DNA of 5,896 nucleotides. Source: an uncultured Maribacter sp. Lineage in GTDB: Bacteria; Bacteroidota; Bacteroidia; Flavobacteriales; Flavobacteriaceae. The stretch spans positions 1 through 5,896 of the forward strand of contig CAJQMW010000353.1 in assembly GCA_905479535.1 (NCBI GenBank), given 5' to 3'. Position numbers and translations under genes: made by a program. The notes under the pieces were generated by a model, which was not told the DNA's origin, did no database searches, and saw nothing but the letters and a program-made list of their open reading frames with translations. Shown piece after piece: positions 1 to 5,096 of the stretch (the first letter of the stretch is position 1; every line of letters begins with the position of its first letter).

Positions 1-70
1 CGCAGTGTAGCGTTCTATAATTAAAAAAAAAGTGAACCGCACCCATTTTTTTCTGAAATCCCCCGCCCCC

Positions 71-99
71 AAAGTGAACCGTCGGTTCTCTTTTTTTTT
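71..99 (+). terminator. Rho-independent terminator-like hairpin, plus strand
   Basis: The stem is GAACC (76-80) with GGTTC (84-88) around a GTC loop. It extends past one T-T mismatch (75/89) to AAAG (71-74) pairing with CTTT (90-93), and a run of nine T (91-99) forms the 3' side and tail. The T tract follows only on the plus strand; on the minus strand the hairpin is followed by a G-rich stretch, so it would serve a plus-strand transcript from the left of the window. Caveat: the same 3' arm can pair better with an upstream copy of the 5' arm at 29-39. Confidence 0.4.
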
Positions 100-140
100 A
101 ACTTTATTTTTCGGAAACCTTTCCATATGAAGATGACTAC

Positions 141-284
141 CCCAACTTCACTAACTTGTGCAGGACACAGGCTACGAGTCTGGCGGTGTGTTGATGGCCC
201 CTAAGAGGGATGTCGAGCCGGACCCCAAGCCTGGCTCCGGCCACAAGGAACACTGCTGCCTCTACCCAGGTAGACGGTGTTGGG
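141..284 (+). ncRNA. Candidate structured RNA, family not recognised
   Basis: A GC-rich segment folds by eye into a compact set of helices. Hairpin A pairs 155-160 with 166-171. The main stem pairs 182-192 with 249-260 (11 pairs, U254 bulged). Inside it, 195-198 pairs with 240-243 and encloses two hairpins: CCCU/AGGG (199-209) and GAGCCGG/CUGGCUC (215-221 with 231-237). Hairpin D, UCUAC/GUAGA, fills 261-274. CCCAAC at 141-146 can close the domain on GTTGGG at 279-284. Four wobble pairs (156-170, 185-257, 187-255, 220-232) are G-U only in plus-strand RNA, which favours that strand. I cannot place it among tmRNA, RNase P RNA, SRP RNA or a known riboswitch. It might be a flavobacterial RNA motif such as Flavo-1, or a dispersed repeat. 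Promoter and ends are unknown. Confidence 0.4.
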
Positions 285-314
285 TGTTGGGTGTTGGGTG
301 TTGGGTGTTGGGTG
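276..314 (+). repeat. TGTTGGG heptanucleotide tandem array (G-quadruplex pattern)
   Basis: Five perfect direct copies of TGTTGGG run from 278 to 312, with partial copies on both sides (276-277 and 313-314), about 5.6 units in all. The five GGG tracts are separated by identical 4-base TGTT loops, which fits the classic G3 quadruplex pattern on the plus strand. The array starts just after the candidate structured RNA and lies 29 bp beyond the stop codon of the deacetylase gene. Perfect short-unit arrays like this are prone to slippage, so copy number may vary between strains. There are no spacers, so it is not a CRISPR. Confidence 0.9.
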
Positions 315-343
315 ATCTTAAAATAATGCGTTAGAGAATTGGA

Positions 344-1237
344 TTAGGGCTTTTCATAGGACACATTTTTGTAGGCAGTTTTTATTTTTTTGATGTCATT
401 CCAAGTAATTAGTTTTATATCATTTTTCTTTAGTTGTTGTTTGCTGTATTCACTTGTAAAAGAATCGAAATCGATTTGCCTCCATTCCGAGCCAAAATTC
501 GGATGATTTACCGTAATTCCTTGCATTTCAAAATCATCAAATGCGGGATGAATCAAAATTATATTTAATCCACTTACCAAATTTTCAAAAACCTTAGAAT
601 AATAATTACTCAAATTTCCTGATTTGAAATAATCAAATATGCCGTAGTGGGCTTTTTCAATTAACAAATCTTCATCTCTAATATTTTGACTAGGATTTAA
701 CCTTGCCATTTCCATCAACTGTTTGCTAATCATGATAGGTAAATTATAATCTTCGCCTATGTCCCTATATATTTGGAAGAATTCCGGACTTGCTCCAACG
801 CTATACATATGTGAATCAATATGTGTGGGGTTTAATCCGAATTTGAGTGCTTTCTTTATTTGGGCGTTGAGTTCTTTTTTAACATCTTCTAAAGCTGCAT
901 TTTTTATAAGCTGGTCTCTGTTTTTATAGAAATATCCATTTTCATCAACCAAACTAGGTACTTCGGAAGATGGCAAGACAGGGCCAAATTTGTAATTCTC
1001 CCATTCACATGTGAGGGTTAAATGTATGCCATAATCGAATTCGGGCTTTTGTTTGGCAAATTTGGCTATTTCAAAAAACCAAGGGCAGGGAACCATTATA
1101 CTATATGAGTTCACGATTCCTTGTTCAAGTGATTTAATGGTAGCCATGTTTTCCGAATGCGATAAACCAGCATCGTCGGCATGAATTATTAATAGTTTAG
1201 AGTTTTCGGGAAAGCCCAGCTGTTTGGATAAATTCAT
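344..1237 (-). CDS. ChbG/YdjC-family carbohydrate deacetylase
   Basis: Predicted metal-dependent hydrolase of the YdjC/ChbG family, 297 residues, a usual length. Characterised members remove N-acetyl groups from chitooligosaccharides (E. coli ChbG acts on diacetylchitobiose). Visible family motifs are HADD (19-22) after a short first beta strand, GIHLTLT (70-76), THIDSH (138-143) and HPAFDD (230-235). The Asp of HADD and the His of the next two motifs are the expected metal-site residues. There is no signal peptide, so it is probably cytoplasmic. The ATG (1235-1237) overlaps the TGA of the upstream acyltransferase frame as ATGA, which fixes this start and implies translational coupling. The substrate cannot be read from the sequence; an acylated sugar or nucleotide sugar is plausible given the acyltransferase partner. 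The gene is intact, but the upstream partner carries a premature stop that may reduce its translation. Confidence 0.88.
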   Translation of the reverse strand: MNLSKQLGFPENSKLLIIHADDAGLSHSENMATIKSLEQGIVNSYSIMVPCPWFFEIAKFAKQKPEFDYGIHLTLTCEWENYKFGPVLPSSEVPSLVDENGYFYKNRDQLIKNAALEDVKKELNAQIKKALKFGLNPTHIDSHMYSVGASPEFFQIYRDIGEDYNLPIMISKQLMEMARLNPSQNIRDEDLLIEKAHYGIFDYFKSGNLSNYYSKVFENLVSGLNIILIHPAFDDFEMQGITVNHPNFGSEWRQIDFDSFTSEYSKQQLKKNDIKLITWNDIKKIKTAYKNVSYEKP

Positions 1238-1869
1238 CCTAAATCGTGTTCTTTAAAAATCCTTTTTTCTTTAATCTGTTCTATTAATTCTAGTCGGCCA
1301 ACAATCGATTTTTTTGGTACTATTGTTCCTTGGGATAATACTGCATTTGCTCCAATTTTACAATTATCTCCGACTAAAGCACCAAACTTTTCTACTCCAG
1401 TATCAATGGTTTAGTTATTGTACCTAATCCAAATTCTTTTATCTTCCCTTTCATTGAAATGGTTTGCAGCAATTGAGCCAGCTTCAAAATTTACTTTTTG
1501 TCCAATAATGCTGTTTCCGATATAGTTAAGATGGGCAACAGATGTTTCAGCACAAATGATGCTATTTTTTATCTCCGTACCAGGACCAATTTTTACCGAT
1601 CTATCCAAAAACACCCCTTCTCGGAAATAAGCGTTTGCTCCAATAAAGCAATTTTCCATTGCGACAAAAGGTCTTTTTATTGTCACTCCGTTTTCTATAA
1701 TTACCGATTTATGTATTGCAATTCCATCAGTGATTTCAAAACCTTCTCCAAGTGCGGTTATTGCATCTTCGATAACTTCTTTTAAACTGTTCGTTAATTC
1801 CCAAGGTAACAAGTATTGTTTTCCTTTCAACTGTGTCGGAATATTTGAAAGGAAATTATTAATGTCCAT
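1234..1869 (-). pseudogene. Left-handed beta-helix acyltransferase, broken by an in-frame TAA
   Basis: The full frame is 211 residues plus a TGA stop, interrupted at codon 153 by TAA (1411-1413). Residues 51-135 show hexapeptide-repeat sequence resembling the acetyltransferase half of GlmU and archaeal sugar-1-phosphate acetyltransferases: IGANAYFREG (77-86), EIKNSII (99-105) and HLNYIGNSIIG (113-123), with His113 and Tyr116 aligning with the GlmU catalytic region. After the stop the same frame resumes TIDTGVEKFGALVGDN and IGANAVLSQGT, further coils of the kind that complete the acetyl-CoA site in relatives, then a charged C-terminal helix. The frame ends exactly in the ATGA overlap with the deacetylase. 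Both halves are in one frame, so an indel does not explain it; a substitution of a sense codon to TAA, or a sequence error, does. Other genes here use TAA, TAG and TGA as stops, so recoding is unlikely. Confidence 0.85.
1411..1869 (-). CDS. Truncated acyltransferase fragment (152 residues) still readable
   Basis: This is the part of the broken acyltransferase still translatable without readthrough. It starts at ATG 1867-1869 and ends at the premature TAA. It retains an N-terminal helical segment (about 1-40) and the beta-helix coils with His113, but loses the final coils and the C-terminal helix. GlmU-type enzymes form their acetyl-CoA site between beta-helix subunits, using these last coils, so the fragment is probably inactive or poorly folded; that is inference. 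No nucleotidyltransferase domain precedes the helix, so it is not a bifunctional GlmU. The gap to the M28 stop codon is 73 bp of AT-rich sequence without a recognisable terminator, promoter or ribosome binding site, so transcription could be continuous from the peptidase gene. Confidence 0.6.
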   Translation of the reverse strand: MDINNFLSNIPTQLKGKQYLLPWELTNSLKEVIEDAITALGEGFEITDGIAIHKSVIIENGVTIKRPFVAMENCFIGANAYFREGVFLDRSVKIGPGTEIKNSIICAETSVAHLNYIGNSIIGQKVNFEAGSIAANHFNEREDKRIWIRYNN

Positions 1870-1942
1870 TTGAGTTTAATTTATAGAAAATATTGACATT
1901 CTAAGGATAAATTATTTTAATTATAGATACTGGCCTTATCTC

Positions 1943-3352
1943 CTATTCCGGAGCAACCGTCCCATAGGTATCAAAAAGATACACCAAACTTGTCATGGCC
2001 GCTGCCCCGAGTTCCAATTCCCGCTTGTTTACTTGTTCAAACGTATCGTTGGCCGCGTGATGGTAGTCAAAATACCGTTGAGAATCCGGCCGCAAACCCG
2101 CTAAAACAATGCTATCATTTTTTAAGGGACCAATATCGGCACCGCTTCCTCCGGTAATGAACATATGGACTAAATAAGGTTCAAAAAGCTTTTGCCATGC
2201 TTTGGTACGTTCAAAATCAGCTTCTGGGCTATCGAACGAAAAACCACGTGGGGTAAATCCACCAGCGTCGCTTTCGAGGGCAAATATGTGGTTTTCATTC
2301 TTCTTTTGAGCTTCTTCGGCATATTTGCGACCACCCCTAAGCCCGTTTTCCTCGTTCATAAAAAGGACCACCCTAATCGTTCGTTTTGGCGTGTATCCTG
2401 TTTTCTTTAAAAGTCTTAAAACCTCCATACTCTGCACGCAACCGGCCCCATCGTCATGGGAACCATCACCCAGATCCCAAGAATCCAAGTGCCCGCCTAC
2501 TACGATATATTCTTCGGGATGCGTACTTCCTTTTATTTCTCCAATAACATTATAGGATTGGACATCGTCAAACTGCTTGCAGTTTTGCTTAAAATAAAAT
2601 TTGATATCCGGGTTTAGTTTTAGCGTCGTGCTTAGCAAATCGGCCGCATTGGTACTTATGGCTGCAGCAGGAATCCATTCTTCCTTTGGCAAATCCCCGT
2701 AACGCAAACCACCTGTGTGCGGAAAATCGTCCAATCGTAAGGTCATTGAGCGCACAATCACCCCAAGAGCTCCATACTTGGCAGCCTCGGCCGCTCCGGA
2801 GCCCCTTTGGTCGACCGCTCCCGAATAGGCAGAAAAAGTATTGATCAAGGTCGGGTCCATAGGACGGTTGTAAAAAACAATTTTCCCTTTGATACCGGCT
2901 TCACCTAAAGCTGCTAAATCCCCAATTCCTTGGACTTCTACCACTTGGGCCTTTATTCCCTTTTGGGGGGTTGCAATAGATCCGCCCAGTGCGGTAATGG
3001 GTACATTTGTGGTAACTCCCGGTGTTGTTTCAAAGTAGGCGAATTCTGGCGTGCCCCTGACCCATTTTGGCACCATAACCGGTTGCAACCAAACACGGTC
3101 CAGACCTAGCGAGTCTAACTGCAATTTGGTGTAGTCCACTGCCTGCTGGGCCTGTATGGAACCGGATAAACGCCCCCCAATCTGGTTGGAAAGGTAATTT
3201 AACCAATCATAGGCCTTGCCTTCCGAAAGCGCGGTCTCATAGATTTTTTGAAACTGCCGCTCATCAACATTTTGAGCACTTACCAATGTAGTTAGTAAGA
3301 AAGAATATATAAAGAGGTTAACGGTCTTTTTCAATTTGTAGTTTGTTTTCAT
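1943..3352 (-). CDS. Secreted M28-family zinc peptidase with PA-type insert
   Basis: A 469-residue exported metallopeptidase. The N terminus has a basic stretch (KLKK), a hydrophobic core (11-24) and a likely signal peptidase I site after Ala26 (VSA-Q); there is no lipobox cysteine. A PA-like insert (about 120-255) precedes the catalytic core. M28 motifs are GGHLDSWD (286-293, ligand His288), GSHDDGAG (297-304, bridging Asp), FMNEENG (331-337, catalytic Glu334 and ligand Glu335), ESDAGG (360-365, Asp362) and YHHAANDT (430-437, final His ligand). The whole set needed for a two-zinc aminopeptidase or carboxypeptidase is present. Overall order resembles plasma glutamate carboxypeptidase-like M28 proteins, so trimming of peptides or dipeptides in the periplasm is likely; specificity is not readable. 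The start overlaps the end of the PPK2 gene by 35 bp, suggesting one transcript. Confidence 0.92.
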   Translation of the reverse strand: MKTNYKLKKTVNLFIYSFLLTTLVSAQNVDERQFQKIYETALSEGKAYDWLNYLSNQIGGRLSGSIQAQQAVDYTKLQLDSLGLDRVWLQPVMVPKWVRGTPEFAYFETTPGVTTNVPITALGGSIATPQKGIKAQVVEVQGIGDLAALGEAGIKGKIVFYNRPMDPTLINTFSAYSGAVDQRGSGAAEAAKYGALGVIVRSMTLRLDDFPHTGGLRYGDLPKEEWIPAAAISTNAADLLSTTLKLNPDIKFYFKQNCKQFDDVQSYNVIGEIKGSTHPEEYIVVGGHLDSWDLGDGSHDDGAGCVQSMEVLRLLKKTGYTPKRTIRVVLFMNEENGLRGGRKYAEEAQKKNENHIFALESDAGGFTPRGFSFDSPEADFERTKAWQKLFEPYLVHMFITGGSGADIGPLKNDSIVLAGLRPDSQRYFDYHHAANDTFEQVNKRELELGAAAMTSLVYLFDTYGTVAPE

Positions 3353-4205
3353 AGGCTTCTAAATTAGCCATTATTTTGTCGTCGAGACCGGGCTCCTTTA
3401 TATCTTTATATTTTTTTAACGATTGGAATAGAATTTCAGCTAAAATTAATCTTGCCGCTTTTTTATTATCCGCAGGTATCACAAACCAAGGCGCATGATC
3501 CTTAGTAGTGTTTTGAATGGCTTCTTCGTAACAGTATTGATACTTATCCCATAGTCTTCTTTCCTTAAGGTCGCTAGGGGAAAATTTCCAATGTTTTCTC
3601 TTTAAGGCCAACCTTCTAAGGAGTCTTTGTCGTTGTTCTTCTTTGGAAAGGTTAAGGAAAAACTTAAAAATAATGGTCCCATTTTGAAATAGGTGTCTTT
3701 CAAAATTATTTATCTGTTCAAACCTTCTATCCCAAAATTTTTGGTCGATATCCCCAACTGAATGTATCCCGGGAATTCTTTCTCCCAATATGTATTCTGG
3801 ATGTACCCTGGTAACCAAAACATTTTCATAATGCGTTCGGTTAAAAACACCGAATTTTCCTTTGCCGGGCAATACCAAATAATGCCTCCAAAGATAATTG
3901 TGGTCCAATTCAAGTTCAGTTGGCACCTTAAAACTGTGAACCTCTACCCCACTTACATTAAAATCTTTAAAAACCTCACGTATAAGACTGTCCTTTCCGG
4001 CGGTATCCATTCCCTGTAAACATATCAGCACACTATATTTATTGTGAGCGTACAGCATATCCTGGAAATCTCCCAATTCCTTTCTCGTTTTTCGTAATTC
4101 TTTCTTTAGCTCCTTATCCGACTTACCAAAATCTTCATAGGTCGAAGCCTTAGTAATTTCAAACGAATCCGTGGCCTTGTAAGTTGTTGCTTGTATCTTC
4201 TCCAT
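3318..4205 (-). CDS. PPK2-family polyphosphate:nucleotide phosphotransferase
   Basis: Cytoplasmic kinase of 295 residues that transfers phosphate between polyphosphate and nucleotides. The Walker A is GMDTAGKD (65-72), followed by the typical stretch to ELDHNYLWR (99-107). The Walker B region is GVFNRTHYENVL (119-130) with TRVHPE after it. The lid region is rich in Arg and Lys, with KHWKFSPSDLKERRLW (204-219), and APWFVIPADNKKAAR (238-252) closes the domain. These motifs match single-domain PPK2 proteins. The FNRTHYE form and the length resemble class III enzymes that phosphorylate both AMP and ADP, such as the one from Cytophaga hutchinsonii, but the subclass is an inference. It is the first gene of the leftward group. 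The ATG at 4203-4205 has no Shine-Dalgarno sequence, as is usual in Bacteroidota. Confidence 0.93.
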   Translation of the reverse strand: MEKIQATTYKATDSFEITKASTYEDFGKSDKELKKELRKTRKELGDFQDMLYAHNKYSVLICLQGMDTAGKDSLIREVFKDFNVSGVEVHSFKVPTELELDHNYLWRHYLVLPGKGKFGVFNRTHYENVLVTRVHPEYILGERIPGIHSVGDIDQKFWDRRFEQINNFERHLFQNGTIIFKFFLNLSKEEQRQRLLRRLALKRKHWKFSPSDLKERRLWDKYQYCYEEAIQNTTKDHAPWFVIPADNKKAARLILAEILFQSLKKYKDIKEPGLDDKIMANLEAYENKLQIEKDR

Positions 4206-4397
4206 ATCGAACTATTAAATAGATGATGTCAGAAAAGCCCTTAAATTATAAAAAAGGCCATTTCGACAGAAATATGCTACAATTTAACGTATTAACGGAA
4301 AAGCGAGGTCTTCCAACGAATATTTAAGTCACGGCATACGTAAAACCCTACTTTTATTCTTGTAAAGTCCCAAATTTTACAAAAACCTCTTAATCTA
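4206..4397. promoter_or_regulatory. Divergent intergenic region between ppk2 and the unknown gene
   Basis: This 192-bp AT-rich spacer must hold the start signals for both divergent genes. No full TTG-N19-TAnnTTTG promoter was found on either strand. The best partial match on the plus strand is TATTCTTG (4355-4362), with no matching upstream box. Small inverted repeats are CTATT-A-AATAG (4212-4222), in the ppk2 leader, and ATTTC-GACA-GAAAT (4260-4273). The strongest symmetric element, next to the plus-strand gene, is listed separately. Confidence 0.55.
4360..4382. promoter_or_regulatory. Perfect 7-bp inverted repeat upstream of the unknown gene
   Basis: TTGTAAA (4360-4366) and TTTACAA (4376-4382) form a perfect inverted repeat with a 9-base spacer, ending 15 bp before the ATG at 4398. 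An inner G-T pair would extend it to eight pairs as RNA. The size and symmetry fit an operator for a dimeric repressor, or a weak AU hairpin in the leader close to the ribosome landing site. It overlaps the only promoter-like hexamer seen (4355-4362). Function is inferred from position and symmetry only. Confidence 0.35.
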
Positions 4398-5096
4398 ATG
4401 AACAAGATTTACTCTTACATAGGTGTTATGGCCCTTATTTTATTTTCCTCTTTTGCTGGCAATCTGGAATGTGAGTATGCAGGTTCCAATATTGGATACG
4501 CAAAAACCCTTACCGAAAAAGCCATTGAAGTAAATGACATCAACCAAGCGCGGTATTATGCCTACAAGGCTTTGAGTGCCATTGAAAAGTCTAAGAACCA
4601 GTTAATGGTCTGTGGATGCGAATACGCCAAAGATGGTATTGAAGAAAGTCTTATCAACCTAAAACTCGCCGCTAGGGCTACAACATTGAACGATACGCAT
4701 ATTCTTCTAACGCGTTCGCTTGAAAACACAGCTGGCAGCTTGGAAGCTTTGGAGAAACACGACCTGCATGAGAGTAAATATGCCAGCGACGTTCTCGTGC
4801 TCAACACCAAAGATGCTGAAGAGAAGACCATTGCCTTAAGGGAAACAAGTGCAAAGACCTTGAACGAGTTAATCGATAGTTCTTTGGAAAAGTACAGAGC
4901 TTCTTTGAACAAGGTAGTAGAAACAGTGGATTGTAGCGAAGCAAAGGCTTTTGCACAGCGTATTTTTGATAACTGTGAGCAGCAATTATTAAAAGAAAAT
5001 CTCTCTGAAGGTAAAAAGTACTATAATTTAAGGACCAAAGAAATCACGGCCGAAGCCCTTAAGCGTATCGGTGAATGTGCCTCGAACAAAATATAA
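4398..5096 (+). CDS. Exported helical protein with cysteine-anchored repeats, function unknown
   Basis: I do not recognise this 232-residue protein. The N terminus looks like a signal peptide (MNK, then a hydrophobic core to about residue 20, with cleavage possible near FAG-N), so a periplasmic or surface location is likely. The mature part is almost entirely helix-forming: rich in Ala, Glu, Lys and Leu with few Gly and no Pro. Six cysteines sit at 25, 72, 74, 179, 193 and 227. CEYA occurs at 25-28 and again at 74-77, each followed about 21-24 residues later by Asn-Asp. A third, looser unit starts at Cys179 and runs to Cys227. This suggests two or three helical-hairpin repeats of about 49 residues, possibly joined by disulfides. 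It is divergent from ppk2, and its stop codon directly abuts that of the sigma-54 regulator. No function can be assigned. Confidence 0.82.
   Translation: MNKIYSYIGVMALILFSSFAGNLECEYAGSNIGYAKTLTEKAIEVNDINQARYYAYKALSAIEKSKNQLMVCGCEYAKDGIEESLINLKLAARATTLNDTHILLTRSLENTAGSLEALEKHDLHESKYASDVLVLNTKDAEEKTIALRETSAKTLNELIDSSLEKYRASLNKVVETVDCSEAKAFAQRIFDNCEQQLLKENLSEGKKYYNLRTKEITAEALKRIGECASNKI

Larger units (their letters stand above)
1..343. other. Gene-poor intergenic block with RNA-like and repeat structure
   Basis: No protein gene can be supported here. The first bases could be the last codons of a plus-strand gene ending with TAA at 22-24, but eight codons are too few to tell. The block then holds an A-tract/T-tract hairpin region (23-99), an AT-rich stretch (100-140), a GC-rich stretch (64 of 100 bases at 161-260 are G or C, against about 30% in spot counts of the neighbouring deacetylase gene) and a heptanucleotide array (276-314). 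It lies downstream of the minus-strand deacetylase gene. No TTG...TAnnTTTG-type Bacteroidota promoter was recognised by eye. Confidence 0.6.

Noticed and set aside
33..52. TGAACCGCACCC followed by a T run, resembling the terminal sequence of IS3/IS150-group elements
   Set aside because: No transposase, no matching opposite end and no target duplication are visible; similarity from memory alone is too weak to call an insertion sequence.
276..314. CRISPR-like repeat array
   Set aside because: The units are 7 bp and directly abutting with no spacers, so it is a simple tandem repeat.
158..334. A GTG-started plus-strand frame of 58 codons through the GC-rich block and the repeat array
   Set aside because: Its C-terminal part is just the heptanucleotide array read as CWVLGVG repeats, it has no ATG start or ribosome binding site, and the stem-forming pattern explains the GC-rich part better. 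Not fully excluded.
1498..1785. 95-residue plus-strand frame opposite the acyltransferase
   Set aside because: The minus strand carries clear hexapeptide-repeat sequence; the plus frame is rich in Phe, Tyr and Cys, as expected for an antisense reading.
2192..2555. Plus-strand frames inside the M28 peptidase gene
   Set aside because: They are opposite to a gene with a complete catalytic motif set and show no family motif or start signals.
4212..4222. CTATTAAATAG palindrome in the ppk2 leader
   Set aside because: Short and almost all A-T in AT-rich DNA, so chance is a sufficient explanation.
4355..4362. TATTCTTG as a Bacteroidota -7 promoter element
   Set aside because: It misses one consensus base and no TTG box is found at the proper upstream spacing.
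4562..4912. 116-residue minus-strand frame inside the unknown exported protein gene
   Set aside because: It lies wholly within the plus-strand gene, which has a signal peptide, a patterned cysteine repeat and a full-length frame; the antisense frame has no recognisable motif.
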